NCBI RefSeq assembly: GCF_018881965.1
Contig: NZ_JACVPI010000001.1
Span: 626,018 to 690,017, forward strand
Source of the DNA: Polynucleobacter sp. JS-Polo-80-F4
Lineage (GTDB): Bacteria; Pseudomonadota; Gammaproteobacteria; Burkholderiales; Burkholderiaceae
Reading direction: 5' to 3'
DNA: 64,000 nt
In this document: positions 50,802-60,849 of the stretch, piece after piece
Position numbering within the stretch: the first letter of the stretch is position 1
How the letters are laid out: every line of letters starts with the position of its first letter
The notes under the pieces: model-generated
What the model was told of the DNA's origin: nothing
Databases searched by the model: none
Seen by the model: the letters and a program-made list of their open reading frames with translations, nothing else
Made by a program: the position numbers and the translations under genes

Positions 50802-51622
50802 TGAGGACAGAAATAAGTAGAACGTTGACCTTGTACTATCTGATGAATCGGTGTTTTACATACCTTGCATGGCAAGCCTTTGCGATCATAGACTTTGGTT
50901 TGAACCATAAAGTGGCCAGGATCACCATCGCTATTCACAAAATCTTTTAATGAACTGCCACCCGCATCGATTGCTTTTTTCAATATTGATCTCACTGCTT
51001 TTGCAAGACGAGAGCATTGTGGTCGTGTGAGCTTGCCGGCTGCTTTAGCAGGATGAATGCCTGCCTCAAATAAACTTTCTGAACAATAAATATTACCCAC
51101 ACCAACAACTGCTTGGCCGGCCAGCAGAAACTGCTTCACTGCAACACTGCGTTTACGGGAAGTTTGATACAAAATGTCTGCGCCCAACTCACCAGCAAAC
51201 TCCGGAGAAAATGGCTCCACCCCTAGTTTTTGTAAAAGCGTAAATTTTTCAATTGGCCCCTTTGACTTAGGGTGCCACAAGACGGCTCCAAATTTTCGTG
51301 GGTCATGTAAGCGCAAGCTGAACTTTGCAAATTCCAGCGTGACCCGATCATGGGTCTTCAGGGGATCGGAACTGGGCAGAACACGCAGGGTTCCTGTCAT
51401 TCCCAAATGAATCAGTAAATAACCAGTATCCATTTCCAATAAAAGATACTTCCCGCGTCTTTCAATGGCGTGCACTGTTTGACCGGGCAAGGTTTTAGAG
51501 AGGCTAGCCGGCACTGGCCAGCGCAAGCGTCCGTCAATAATCTTGACGGCACTGACCTTATGCCCCTCAAGATGGGGGGCGATTCCTAATCGGGTGACTT
51601 CTACTTCTGGAAGTTCTGGCAT
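50786..51622 (-). CDS. mutM: Formamidopyrimidine-DNA glycosylase MutM (Fpg)
   Basis: Removes 8-oxoguanine and formamidopyrimidines from DNA. The 278 residues begin PELPEVEVTRLG with the catalytic Pro, include the conserved GVGNIYCSESLF and DAGGSSLKDF, and end in a zinc finger (CKVCKTPIHQ and CPQCQKR). Overlap with mutY by 16 bp makes a coupled mutM-mutY pair, two arms of the same 8-oxoG repair pathway. It is divergent from the TPR-LolB gene. Confidence 0.97.
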   Translation of the reverse strand: MPELPEVEVTRLGIAPHLEGHKVSAVKIIDGRLRWPVPASLSKTLPGQTVHAIERRGKYLLLEMDTGYLLIHLGMTGTLRVLPSSDPLKTHDRVTLEFAKFSLRLHDPRKFGAVLWHPKSKGPIEKFTLLQKLGVEPFSPEFAGELGADILYQTSRKRSVAVKQFLLAGQAVVGVGNIYCSESLFEAGIHPAKAAGKLTRPQCSRLAKAVRSILKKAIDAGGSSLKDFVNSDGDPGHFMVQTKVYDRKGLPCKVCKTPIHQIVQGQRSTYFCPQCQKR

Positions 51623-51657
51623 AAATGGATTGTAGATTCGCGGATTAGAATGTGCTT

Positions 51658-53145
51658 ATGAGTAAATTCAGACTAAAACCTCTTTTACAGGGTTTATTCC
51701 TTGCAGCCCTGACCGTTGGAGCAATTGCATCAGCGCATGCCCAGAGCCAGCAGGATGGATTGCAAACAGGTGAAGCAGTGTTTGAAGTGCTCGCCTCAGA
51801 AATTGCCATTCAGCGAGGTGAAGCTGGGTTGGCATACAACACCTACCTGGAGATGGCCCGTCAATATAAAGATCCTAGACTGGCCCAAAGAGCTATGGAA
51901 ATTGCCATTGCAGGTGGCTCCCCGGATTTAGCCATGCAAGCGGCCAAAACTTGGGATGAGCTATCTCCAAATTCAGATACAAAACCCAAAGAAGTATTGG
52001 TAACCCTCTTGGTATTAAGCAATCGCTGGAATGATGCCGTAAAGCCAGCAATTGCTTTACTGCGCCAACAAACACCTGCGCAACAAGAAAATACGCTCTT
52101 ACAGTTACAAGCGTTGCTAGCTAAAGCAAAAGATGAGTCTGAGGCCTTACGCGCTTTTTATGAAATCGCATCTTCCGTCAAGACTCCTCCTAAGGATCCC
52201 GGCTTACTCTATACGTACGCGATGTCTGCCGAAAAAGCTGGTCATATCGATGTCATGGAAAAAACTTTGCGCGATATTTTGCGCAAGAACCCAAATGATG
52301 TGAATTCTTTAAATGCGCTTGGTTACTCCTTAGCCGATCGTAATATAAAGTTACCGGAAGCCCTTGCACTCATTAGCAAAGCACATCAACTCTCACCAAA
52401 AGATAGTTTTATTTTGGACAGCCTAGGTTGGGTGAACTTTCGTCTTGGCAAAAATGCGCTTGCATTAGAGCAACTACAGCAAGCATTTGCCATGAAACCA
52501 GAAGCAGATATTGCGGCTCATACAGGTGAAGTGCTGTGGGCCATGAATCGACGTCCTGAAGCTGAAGAAATGTGGCGCCAAGGACAAAAGTTAGATGCCA
52601 ATAATCCAACACTCAAAGAAACCTTGCAGCGTTTAAAGCCCGACTGGGCCAAAGACGACCAGATGTCCAAGGGATCATGGGACGGGCGTTTTGCAGTTAA
52701 GGTGATTGGCTTAACTGAGTCGCAAAACCAAGGCGGCTCTGGCGGCTTTACTTTGACCCAAGACGCGTTAAAAGATATTTTAGAGATCCGCAGTCCTATG
52801 GGCGGATCGATTGCAAAAATTACTATTACACCTGGTGAAGCTACGCTCGAAAGCGATGGCAAAGTTGTTACTGCAGTCGATGCAGATACATTGGTGCAAA
52901 ACACTTTAGGCCTTCCACTTCCGGCGCGTGGACTATCGAACTGGTTAAGAGGCGAAGTGCGCCCCGGAAGCGAAGCAAGTATCGAGAGAAATTCCAAGGG
53001 TCAGGTGAGCAAAATTAGTCAAGATGGTTGGGACTTGGTATACACATGGAGCAATACCAATCGACTTGAGAAATTGATCATGACGCGCAGCTCCAACATC
53101 GGCTCGATTGACATTCGTCTCGTATTTGATCGCCCGAATGATTAA
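51658..53145 (+). CDS. TPR protein fused to a LolB-like domain
   Basis: The ATG at 51658 gives 495 residues; a GTG two codons upstream is possible. A Sec signal ends near ASAHA (residue 29) with no Cys, so no lipobox. TPR-like helices cover about 35-320 (NALGYSLADRNIKLPEALAL, ILDSLGWVNFRLGKNALALE). Residues 341-495 match LolB: WDGRFAV, GGFTLTQ, EIRSPMGGSIAKI, GLPLPARGLSNWLRGE. LolB is normally a separate outer-membrane lipoprotein that accepts lipoproteins from LolA. It lies between mutM and ispE, where other betaproteobacteria have a TPR gene and then lolB, which supports a fusion. Confidence 0.87.
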   Translation: MSKFRLKPLLQGLFLAALTVGAIASAHAQSQQDGLQTGEAVFEVLASEIAIQRGEAGLAYNTYLEMARQYKDPRLAQRAMEIAIAGGSPDLAMQAAKTWDELSPNSDTKPKEVLVTLLVLSNRWNDAVKPAIALLRQQTPAQQENTLLQLQALLAKAKDESEALRAFYEIASSVKTPPKDPGLLYTYAMSAEKAGHIDVMEKTLRDILRKNPNDVNSLNALGYSLADRNIKLPEALALISKAHQLSPKDSFILDSLGWVNFRLGKNALALEQLQQAFAMKPEADIAAHTGEVLWAMNRRPEAEEMWRQGQKLDANNPTLKETLQRLKPDWAKDDQMSKGSWDGRFAVKVIGLTESQNQGGSGGFTLTQDALKDILEIRSPMGGSIAKITITPGEATLESDGKVVTAVDADTLVQNTLGLPLPARGLSNWLRGEVRPGSEASIERNSKGQVSKISQDGWDLVYTWSNTNRLEKLIMTRSSNIGSIDIRLVFDRPND

Positions 53146-53156
53146 GCAAAACCATC

Positions 53157-54035
53157 ATGGCGAACTCTGATCAGTTAACGCTTCGTTCGCCAGCCAAACT
53201 CAATCTTTTTCTTCACATCATTGGGCGCAGAGATGATGGCTATCATCTTCTGCAATCTGTTTTTCAGTTGATTGATTGGTGCGACACGATTCACTTAAAA
53301 AGAATTCCTGCAAATGCAGTGCGCCGAATGAATCCTATTACGGGCGTTCCGCCAGAACAAGATTTAGTCGTCCGCGCAGCAAAACTTCTAAAAGATTTTT
53401 GCATGATTGAAGCTGGCGTTGAAATCGATCTTCAAAAAGAAATTCCGATGGGCGCCGGCATGGGAGGTGGGTCTTCTGACGCAGCCACCACCTTGATTGG
53501 ACTGAATGCCCTTTGGGACCTCAATCTATCTAAAGAAACGCTTTGCACCCTGGGATTAAAGCTTGGGGCTGATGTTCCATTTTTCATTTTTGGCCAAAAT
53601 GCCTTTGTTGAAGGTATCGGTGAGAAAATTCAGGCCATTTCCCTTCAAACCCCTGATTTCTTGGTGATCTTTCCCAATAAAGGCATCGTAACCGCTAGCA
53701 TTTTTCAAGACCCGGAATTGACCCGAGATCACGCTCAGATTACAATTGATGGCTTTCTTGCATCGCCAAAGTCATTTCAGTCCAATGATTGTCAGGCTGT
53801 AGCGATGCGGATTTGCCCAGAAGTGAAGCAAGCTTTGGATTGGATTACCCAGGCAGTACCGGGCTCACAGCCCCGAATGTCTGGCTCTGGAAGTAGCGTT
53901 TTTGCAGCCTTAGACCCTAAGACTGACACCGCAAAACTAGAAAATCTTCTGCAAAATCTTCCTAAAGGGTGGGTAGGTCGAATTGTTCGGGGGCTAAATA
54001 AAAATCCCGCTTACAATTTGGTTTCTTCAGATTGA
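53157..54035 (+). CDS. ispE: 4-diphosphocytidyl-2-C-methyl-D-erythritol kinase IspE
   Basis: GHMP kinase of the MEP isoprenoid pathway. In 292 residues the N-terminal RSPAKLNLFLHIIGRRDDGYH is diagnostic, the ATP loop is IPMGAGMGGGSSDAATTL (about 99-116), and the C-terminal GHMP motif is RMSGSGSSVFAAL. It follows the TPR-LolB gene by 11 bp and is directly followed by tRNA-Gln and prs, the common gammaproteobacterial and betaproteobacterial order lolB-ispE-prs. Confidence 0.96.
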   Translation: MANSDQLTLRSPAKLNLFLHIIGRRDDGYHLLQSVFQLIDWCDTIHLKRIPANAVRRMNPITGVPPEQDLVVRAAKLLKDFCMIEAGVEIDLQKEIPMGAGMGGGSSDAATTLIGLNALWDLNLSKETLCTLGLKLGADVPFFIFGQNAFVEGIGEKIQAISLQTPDFLVIFPNKGIVTASIFQDPELTRDHAQITIDGFLASPKSFQSNDCQAVAMRICPEVKQALDWITQAVPGSQPRMSGSGSSVFAALDPKTDTAKLENLLQNLPKGWVGRIVRGLNKNPAYNLVSSD

Positions 54036-54040
54036 CCTGT

Positions 54041-54117
54041 AGGGGAATCGCCAAGCTGGTTAAGGCACTGGATTTTGATTCCAGCATGCGAAGGTTCGAA
54101 TCCTTCTTCCCCTGCCA
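54041..54117 (+). tRNA. tRNA-Gln (anticodon TTG)
   Basis: The cloverleaf is complete: acceptor AGGGGAA pairs with TTCCCCT, the anticodon stem CTGGA/TCCAG encloses TTTTGAT (anticodon TTG), the T arm is AAGGTTCGAATCCTT, and the CCA end is encoded. It starts five bases after the ispE stop and may be processed from the ispE-prs transcript. Confidence 0.97.
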
Positions 54118-54171
54118 AGGACTGTAGAAACGACAAAGATAACCTTTTGACCCCACAAAACCCTTAAGACT

Positions 54172-55137
54172 ATGTCCTCCATAAACGCAGATTTACTGAC
54201 TCTTTTCACAGGCAACGCAAATCCCGTTTTGGCTGAGGCTGTAGCCAAAGAACTCAATCTCCCAATGGGAAAAGCCTTTGTTGGCCGCTTCTCTGATGGA
54301 GAGATCCAAGTAGAAATTCAAGAGAACGTCCGCGGCAAGAATGTCGTGGTAATCCAATCAACCTGTGCACCTACCAATGACAGCTTGATGGAACTCATGA
54401 TCATGATTGACGCCCTAAAGCGTGCATCTGCAAGCCGTATAACCGCAGTGATTCCTTACTTCGGTTATGCCCGTCAAGACCGTCGCCCCCGCTCTGCACG
54501 TGTTGCGATCTCCGCACGTATCGTTGCCAACATGCTCCAGTCCGTAGCTGGCATTGAACGCGTTTTGACGATGGACCTGCATGCCGACCAAATTCAAGGC
54601 TTTTTTGATATTCCAGTAGATAACATTTACGCTTCTCCGGTTTTATTGGCGGACCTTGAGGCACAGAAGACCAAAAAAGACCTAATCATCGTCTCTCCAG
54701 ACATCGGCGGCGTAGTACGCGCCCGCGCAATGGCCAAGCAATTGGGTACCGATTTAGCGATTATTGATAAACGCCGCCCTAAGGCCAACGTATCCGAAGT
54801 AATGCACCTCATTGGCGAAGTAGAAGGCCGCCATTGCGTCATCATGGATGACATTATCGATACCGGTGGAACGCTCTGTAAAGCCGCTGAAGCGCTTAAA
54901 GAGCGTGGTGCTAAGGGTGTTACTGCCTACTGTACTCACGCCGTGCTATCAGGCGGTGCTGTAGCCCGTATCGCCGCCTCTGAATTAGATGAGCTAGTAG
55001 TAACCGACACCATTCCTTTGACCCCAGAGGCCATGAAAGTGTCCAAAATTCGCCAATTGAGCGTCGCTCCGATTCTTGCTGAAACCCTTTCCCGCATTAG
55101 CAAAGGTGATTCAGTGATGTCGATGTTTGCCGAATAA
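54172..55137 (+). CDS. prs: Ribose-phosphate pyrophosphokinase (PRPP synthetase)
   Basis: Makes PRPP from ribose-5-phosphate and ATP for purine, pyrimidine, His and Trp synthesis. The 321 residues show [30 protein letters not shown] (flexible and metal-binding loops) and the PRPP-binding signature [18 protein letters not shown] near 218-235. It is class I and full length. It lies 54 bp after the tRNA-Gln gene. Confidence 0.97.
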   Translation: MSSINADLLTLFTGNANPVLAEAVAKELNLPMGKAFVGRFSDGEIQVEIQENVRGKNVVVIQSTCAPTNDSLMELMIMIDALKRASASRITAVIPYFGYARQDRRPRSARVAISARIVANMLQSVAGIERVLTMDLHADQIQGFFDIPVDNIYASPVLLADLEAQKTKKDLIIVSPDIGGVVRARAMAKQLGTDLAIIDKRRPKANVSEVMHLIGEVEGRHCVIMDDIIDTGGTLCKAAEALKERGAKGVTAYCTHAVLSGGAVARIAASELDELVVTDTIPLTPEAMKVSKIRQLSVAPILAETLSRISKGDSVMSMFAE

Positions 55138-55273
55138 GCCAAAAATCACCGTTTTACCCCGGTTTTTGGCAGTTTTGAGCCTTTTGTAGGCGAAAACATC
55201 CTTTCCCACGATATAATTGAAGGCTTTTCTGTTTGGTCGCGAACGGAAATTAACCTTAACTAGGAAATTCATC

Positions 55274-55918
55274 ATGAAAGTAGTTGCTTTTGAAAGAAGC
55301 GTACAGGGAACGGGTGCGAGCCGCCGTCTGCGCAATTCCGGAAAAACTCCGGGAATCGTTTACGGCAGTAAAGATCCAGCCTTGGTCATCGAGTTAGACC
55401 ATAACGCGTTGTTCCATGCTCTCCGCAAGGAAGCATTCCACTCATCCATTTTGGATTTGGAAATTGGTGGCAAGACACAAAAAGTGTTGTTGCGCGATTA
55501 CCAAATGCATCCATTTAAGCCACTGGTATTGCACATTGACTTCCAGCGCGTATCCGCGACTGAGAAAGTGCATATGCGCGTTCCATTGCACTTCACAAAC
55601 GCTGACACTTCAGCTGCCGTGAAATTGCAAGGCGCTGTTATTAGCCACATCCTTACTGAACTCGAAGTTTCTTGCTTACCAGCAGACTTGCCAGAGTTCA
55701 TCGAAGTGGACTTGGCGAAGATTGAAGTTGGTCATGGCGTTCACGCTAAAGACCTTGCATTACCAAAAGGCGTTACTTTGGTATTGCATGTTGAGCAAGA
55801 GAACCCAGTGCTTGCAAACGCACGTATCCCAGCAGTTAAAGCTGCTGAGCCTACAGATGCGCCTGCTGCACCAGCAGCGGCAGCCCCTGCAGCCGAAGCA
55901 CCAAAGGATAAAGCTTAA
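55274..55918 (+). CDS. rplY: 50S ribosomal protein L25/general stress protein Ctc
   Basis: 5S rRNA-binding ribosomal protein of the long CTC/TL5 type. I chose the ATG at 55274 ([20 protein letters not shown]), 214 residues, preceded by AGGAAA; an upstream in-frame start at 55217 adds residues with no homology. N-terminal L25 domain (1-95), C-terminal TL5 domain (95-185), and an Ala/Pro-rich tail ending in EAPKDKA. An intrinsic terminator follows. Confidence 0.96.
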   Translation: MKVVAFERSVQGTGASRRLRNSGKTPGIVYGSKDPALVIELDHNALFHALRKEAFHSSILDLEIGGKTQKVLLRDYQMHPFKPLVLHIDFQRVSATEKVHMRVPLHFTNADTSAAVKLQGAVISHILTELEVSCLPADLPEFIEVDLAKIEVGHGVHAKDLALPKGVTLVLHVEQENPVLANARIPAVKAAEPTDAPAAPAAAAPAAEAPKDKA

Positions 55919-55944
55919 TTCATTAGCTAAATCGCTTGTACTAG

Positions 55945-55970
55945 AAGGCCTGCGCAAGCGGGCCTTTTTT
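55945..55970 (+). terminator. Intrinsic terminator after rplY
   Basis: AAGGCCTGC pairs with GCGGGCCTT around a GCAA tetraloop, followed by six Ts. It ends the prs-rplY transcript before pth. Confidence 0.88.
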
Positions 55971-56029
55971 ATTGCCCCAAGTTTTCAATCTTTTTTGGCG
56001 AAATACTTTTATATCTTTAAACTCTCAGC

Positions 56030-56620
56030 ATGACTAAATTAATTGTTGGCCTAGGCAACCCTGGAGATGAACATGAAGCAGATCGGCACAATGCTGGCTT
56101 CTGGTTTGTTGACGCCCTAGCAAAACAATTAAACGCACGCTTTGAAACAGAAAAGCGCTTTCATGGAAAAGTAGCGAAAGCGAAATGGGAAGGTGAAGAT
56201 ATTTACTTACTCAAGCCCAGCACTTACATGAACCTTAGTGGTCAGTCAGTTGGAGCGCTATGTCGCTTTCACAAAATTACTCCGGCAGATATTTTGGTGG
56301 TGCAAGATGAGCTTGATCTCAAGCCGGGTACTGCGCGCTTGAAGCTAGGTGGTGGCACTGGTGGCCATAATGGTCTAAAAGATATCCAAGCACATTTAAG
56401 TACGCCAGATTATTGGCGCTTACGCTTAGGCATTGGCCACCCAAGAGATTTGGCAGGCGATGGACGCCCCATGGATGTTGCAGATTATGTATTACGCAGA
56501 CCCCAATTAGCCGAGCAAAAACTGATCGATGCCAGCATTGAGAATGGATTGCAAATATTGCCGCTCTTTTTAAAGGGCGATACCCAAACAGCCATGATGG
56601 AGCTGCACTCTAAGGGCTAA
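56030..56620 (+). CDS. pth: Peptidyl-tRNA hydrolase
   Basis: Releases peptides from drop-off peptidyl-tRNA. In 196 residues the active site is visible as VGLGNPGDEHEADRHNAGFW (Asn10, catalytic His near 21) with KPSTYMNLSGQSVGAL and GGTGGHNGLKDI. It lies downstream of rplY across a terminator, in the usual prs-rplY-pth order. It is convergent with the ferredoxin gene. Confidence 0.97.
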   Translation: MTKLIVGLGNPGDEHEADRHNAGFWFVDALAKQLNARFETEKRFHGKVAKAKWEGEDIYLLKPSTYMNLSGQSVGALCRFHKITPADILVVQDELDLKPGTARLKLGGGTGGHNGLKDIQAHLSTPDYWRLRLGIGHPRDLAGDGRPMDVADYVLRRPQLAEQKLIDASIENGLQILPLFLKGDTQTAMMELHSKG

Positions 56621-56638
56621 CTTAGTTAAGCCACTCAG

Positions 56639-56908
<270 letters not shown>

Positions 56909-56930
56909 TTACTCGCCAATGTCACTCTTT

Positions 56931-57428
56931 TCACTCTTTATTCTGAGTGCCTGCTGCAATTTTTTGAACTAGCCATTTTTCTACTGATGGGAAAACAAAC
57001 TTACTCACATCACCACCCATTGAAGCAATCTCACGCACGAAGGTGCCAGAGATAAATTGATATTGATCAGATGGAGTTAAGAACAAAGTTTCAACATCAG
57101 GAAGCAGATAACGATTCATACCAGCCATTTGAAACTCATACTCAAAGTCGGATACCGCACGTAAACCACGCACAATCACACGCGCATGATGCTCACGCGC
57201 AAAATCTTTTAACAAGCCAGTAAAGCCAACAACTTTGACATTGGGGTAGTGACTCAGGACTTCTGTCGCAATATCAATGCGCTCTTGCAAAGTAAAAAAT
57301 GGGCGCTTGCTACGACTATCAGCGACACCAACTATTAACTCTTTGAAAATACTCGACGCACGGCGCACCAAGTCCTCGTGACCACGAGTAAATGGATCAA
57401 ATGTTCCAGGGTATACAGCAACTGTCAT
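56931..57428 (-). CDS. coaD: Phosphopantetheine adenylyltransferase CoaD
   Basis: Penultimate enzyme of coenzyme A synthesis. The 165 residues begin with [20 protein letters not shown], including the nucleotidyltransferase T-x-G-H-like motif, and contain [20 protein letters not shown] and the C-terminal [20 protein letters not shown]. It lies 36 bp after rsmD, the familiar rsmD-coaD order. Confidence 0.97.
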   Translation of the reverse strand: MTVAVYPGTFDPFTRGHEDLVRRASSIFKELIVGVADSRSKRPFFTLQERIDIATEVLSHYPNVKVVGFTGLLKDFAREHHARVIVRGLRAVSDFEYEFQMAGMNRYLLPDVETLFLTPSDQYQFISGTFVREIASMGGDVSKFVFPSVEKWLVQKIAAGTQNKE

Positions 57429-57464
57429 AACGTTCCTAAGGCTTTATCGGCTACAGGCAAGAGT

Positions 57465-58091
57465 TTAGCCCCTTCCACTCCGAAATAGACAAGCTTTTAC
57501 CTGTCCAGCCTCTAAGTATTTTCCACAATGCCAGCCCGGGAGTAGGGCTTCTACCTCCTCGCGTGGACGGCTAGAGGGAAATTCCACATAAATGCCGCCG
57601 CCCGCAGAGTCATCGCATACCCTACCAGCCTCGATAACCGATCGATCCAATAGGCTCGAATCCTGAAATGGCGGATCAATAAAAATTAAATTACTAGAGC
57701 GATCTGCCTGCTGCTTCAGAAATTCAAGGCTATCTCGTTGCAAAATTTCTATAAGTCCAGAAGCCGGGGAAGACTGTAAAGCGGCAAAGTTGGTACTTAA
57801 ATTGGTGCAAGCCTTTTTATCTTTCTCCAGCAAGATCACTAATGAAGCACCTCTTGAAGCTGCCTCAAAACCCAAGGCGCCAGTTCCAGCAAAAAGATCT
57901 AAACAACGCAAACCTGTTAAATCTTGCCCTAGCCAATTAAATAACGTTTCACGGATACGATCGGTTGTAGGACGTAATCCAGGAAGATCTAGAACCGTTA
58001 GCAAACGGCTGCGCCAGTTGCCGCCAATAATCCGAACCTTCTTAGGTGGCTCAGTCTTTAGGGGCTTATTTGCTTTGTTAGGCTTATTTAT
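57465..58091 (-). CDS. rsmD: 16S rRNA (guanine966-N2)-methyltransferase RsmD, non-canonical start
   Basis: SAM-dependent methyltransferase of 30S assembly with LDLFAGTGALGFEAASRGAS (motif I), FIDPPFQDSSLLD (catalytic D-P-P-F) and LRPTTDRIRETLFNWL. The conserved N-terminus (VRIIGGNWRSRLL) lies upstream of the first TTG at 58004, and the frame has no ATG, GTG, TTG or CTG above that before a stop. The best candidate is an ATA at 58091, seven bases after GGGAG and overlapping the upstream stop as ATAA, giving 208 residues. A -1 frameshift on A7 at 58091-58097 is another route. A sequencing error is possible. Confidence 0.85.
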   Translation of the reverse strand: MNKPNKANKPLKTEPPKKVRIIGGNWRSRLLTVLDLPGLRPTTDRIRETLFNWLGQDLTGLRCLDLFAGTGALGFEAASRGASLVILLEKDKKACTNLSTNFAALQSSPASGLIEILQRDSLEFLKQQADRSSNLIFIDPPFQDSSLLDRSVIEAGRVCDDSAGGGIYVEFPSSRPREEVEALLPGWHCGKYLEAGQVKACLFRSGRG

Positions 58092-59422
58092 TTTTTTGCT
58101 CCCAGCACAACAATCTTCATACGGTCCATTGCAAGGTATTTTTTGAATGCAGCATTGACTTGCTCCAAGGTCACCGCCTCAACTTGTTTAGTCCATACAT
58201 CCATCGTATCGAGAGGTAAGCCATTCCATGCAATTGAAGATACGTTATCCAACAACTTACGATTGTTATCAATACGCAGCGGATAGCCATTCACTAAATT
58301 TGCTTTCGCGGCAACAAGCTCAGACGGAGTAGGCCCATCGGCAATAAATTGACCTATTGTTGAGCTCATGACTTCCAAAGCCAGCGAAGCTTGATCATTT
58401 TTGGTTTGCAGTCCTGCTTGAAAAATGCCGGTGTCTTTTCCTGGGGCAAAGTAACTAAACACGCTGTAAGCAAGGCCGCGCTTCTCTCGCACTTCAGACA
58501 TTAGGCGAGACACAAACCCGCCGCCGCCCAAAATGTAATTACCCACGAGCAAAGGGAAGTAGTCGGGGTTGTTGCGTGTTACAGCCGTCATCCCCATCGC
58601 AATATGGGCCTGTTGTGCATCAAAGGGAATATGAATTTCTCTTTGCGGCAAGGGCTCTACTGGAGAACGTTGTAATTCAGGTAATTTCGCAATAGCCTGT
58701 CCTGATTGGGGAATTTGCTTCAGCAAAGCCTGAACGATTTCATTCGCTTCTGAACGATCAACATCGCCAACAATACTCACAATCATGCGATCACCGCGGT
58801 AAAACTGTTTGTGAAATTCTTTTAAATTATTTGTATTTACAGCACTAATGGACTTCACTGTCGGAGAGTCGCCCAAGGGGTAGTTGCCATAGACTGATTT
58901 TATAAAACGGCGTTCGAGAACAAACTCGGGTTTCGTTTCAGCCTCTAATAGGCCCGTGATTGTTCTTTGCTTCTCACGCTCAACAATTTTTGAGTCATAA
59001 GTTGGAGCGCTTAACATTGCAGAAGCCAGTTGCACCGCTCTTTCGCGCAAGTCTTTTCTGCTCAGACTACGAATGCGCAGGATGGCACGCTCACCGCCCA
59101 CTGATAGACCAATATTTGCCCCTAGGTCAGCGATTTCATCGGCTATTTGTGCCTCATTTAATAAACCCTTATCACCACGAGCGCCATAATTCATGAGGGC
59201 TGCAGTCATATCCGCAAGCCCGCTCTTACCAGCGGGATCATAGCGATCGCCCGCATCAATGCTGATCTCAATATCCACCATTGGTAGGGCTTTAGTTTGA
59301 ACTAGATAAGCTTGAGCACCTTTGTAAGAATCTAACTTCTGAATAGGCAAGATGGCGTATACATTACCGAGAAAACCAAAAGTAACTAGGCAAGCGGCAA
59401 GACTCTTTACGAAAGAATTCAT
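58088..59422 (-). CDS. M16 family peptidase, inactive-type subunit
   Basis: Periplasmic M16 (pitrilysin/processing-peptidase-like) protein of 444 residues with a signal peptide ending near GNVYA (residue 23). The HxxEH zinc motif expected after GKSGLADM is missing, so this is probably the non-catalytic partner of the following M16 gene, like the alpha subunit of mitochondrial peptidases. GGFVSRLMSEVREKRGLAYS is conserved. Its ATG overlaps the upstream stop (TAATG), and its own stop overlaps the rsmD start. Confidence 0.88.
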   Translation of the reverse strand: MNSFVKSLAACLVTFGFLGNVYAILPIQKLDSYKGAQAYLVQTKALPMVDIEISIDAGDRYDPAGKSGLADMTAALMNYGARGDKGLLNEAQIADEIADLGANIGLSVGGERAILRIRSLSRKDLRERAVQLASAMLSAPTYDSKIVEREKQRTITGLLEAETKPEFVLERRFIKSVYGNYPLGDSPTVKSISAVNTNNLKEFHKQFYRGDRMIVSIVGDVDRSEANEIVQALLKQIPQSGQAIAKLPELQRSPVEPLPQREIHIPFDAQQAHIAMGMTAVTRNNPDYFPLLVGNYILGGGGFVSRLMSEVREKRGLAYSVFSYFAPGKDTGIFQAGLQTKNDQASLALEVMSSTIGQFIADGPTPSELVAAKANLVNGYPLRIDNNRKLLDNVSSIAWNGLPLDTMDVWTKQVEAVTLEQVNAAFKKYLAMDRMKIVVLGAKK

Positions 59423-60786
59423 TATTTACCCTCCTTGCCTACAGATTTACGAGCTTGAGGATCTAAAACAGCGATCGTCAAACCCTCATCCACTAGATAT
59501 TTTTTAGCGACTGCTTGAACTTGTTCAGGGGTAATGGTCTGCATTTTCTCTAGCATGTAATCAATGTCTTTCCAAGAAAATCCTGCCATCTCAGAGCTGC
59601 CGATTTCCATTGCCTGGCCAAAGATAGAGTCGCGTTTATAAATTTGCTCAGACAAAATGCGCACTTTAATTCTCTTGAGCTCAGATTCCAAGATTCCTTT
59701 TTGCTTTAGCTCTTCAAGCGCTTTCCGAATGCTTGCTTGCGCTTGATTGACTGTTTTACCTTTAGCCATCGTTGCACTTATTAAAAATAGCTCCGGTCCG
59801 CGCGAAATCATGTCGTAACCCACACCAACATCATTGACTACCTTTTCTTGCTTAACGAGAGTGCGATTTAAGCGCGCATTATCATAGCCATCAAGCACAG
59901 CCGTCAGGAGCTCTAAAGCATAGGGCTCAGGATCATCAAGCTTGCCAGGCTCAAGGCGTGGCGCCTTCCAAGCCATAGATAATTGGGCGCTATCAGCCGG
60001 CGCCTTAACTTGAGTCTGCTTAATACCTTTTTGTGGTGGCTCAATTTGTGGCTTGCGAACCGGCAATTCATGTGCGTTGGCTACACCATAATATTTTTCT
60101 ACCAAGCCTAAAACTTTTTTTGCATCCACATCACCAGTGATGACTACTGTTGCATTGTTTGGCGCATACCAACTACGATACCAATCGCGTGCGTCAGATG
60201 CCTTCATATTTTGTAAGTCATTCATCCAACCAATCACAGGATGACGATATGGGGAGCTCATATAAGCAGTTGCCATCAATGATTCATTCAGCAAACTACT
60301 TGGATTATCTTCGGTGCGTAAACGCCGCTCCTCCATAACTACCTGAATTTCTTTTAAGAACTCAGCGTCATCAAAATTGAGATTAGACATACGGTCTGCC
60401 TCAAGCTTGATGACATCTTCTAATTTTGATTTTTCAACTTGCTGAAAGTAAGCGGTGTAATCACGTGAGGTAAATGCATTTTCGCGCCCACCTACAGCGG
60501 CCACTAAACGAGAGAATTCACCTGCTTTCACTTTATCGGTGCCTTTAAACATCATGTGCTCAAGCACATGGGCAACCCCAGTCTTACCGTTGACTTCATC
60601 CATGGATCCGGCTCGATACCAGACCATGTGAGCCACTGTTGGTGCGCGATGATCTTCCCTAACAATCAATTTAAGACCATTGCTTAATTGATATTCATGC
60701 GTATCACCTGAATCAGGCCCGGCAGCTAATGCCAATTGAGCAAATACGATGAATAGAAAGGAAATTCGGAGTAAATTGGAAAGCAT
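59422..60786 (-). CDS. M16 family zinc peptidase, catalytic subunit
   Basis: Periplasmic zinc protease of 454 residues with a signal peptide ending near LALAA (about residue 22). The inverted zinc motif HVLEH is in GVAHVLEHMMFKGT (about 69-82), with the distal Glu further on, and the SRGPELF and GSSEMAGFSW regions are typical of the family. It pairs with the non-catalytic gene downstream by a one-base TAATG overlap. It is divergent from ftsY, as in many proteobacteria. Confidence 0.92.
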   Translation of the reverse strand: MLSNLLRISFLFIVFAQLALAAGPDSGDTHEYQLSNGLKLIVREDHRAPTVAHMVWYRAGSMDEVNGKTGVAHVLEHMMFKGTDKVKAGEFSRLVAAVGGRENAFTSRDYTAYFQQVEKSKLEDVIKLEADRMSNLNFDDAEFLKEIQVVMEERRLRTEDNPSSLLNESLMATAYMSSPYRHPVIGWMNDLQNMKASDARDWYRSWYAPNNATVVITGDVDAKKVLGLVEKYYGVANAHELPVRKPQIEPPQKGIKQTQVKAPADSAQLSMAWKAPRLEPGKLDDPEPYALELLTAVLDGYDNARLNRTLVKQEKVVNDVGVGYDMISRGPELFLISATMAKGKTVNQAQASIRKALEELKQKGILESELKRIKVRILSEQIYKRDSIFGQAMEIGSSEMAGFSWKDIDYMLEKMQTITPEQVQAVAKKYLVDEGLTIAVLDPQARKSVGKEGK

Positions 60787-60849
60787 CTGCTAAATCACCA
60801 TATCCTTAGAATTAAATTGATAAGATGCAAGGTTTAAATTGTATCGATT

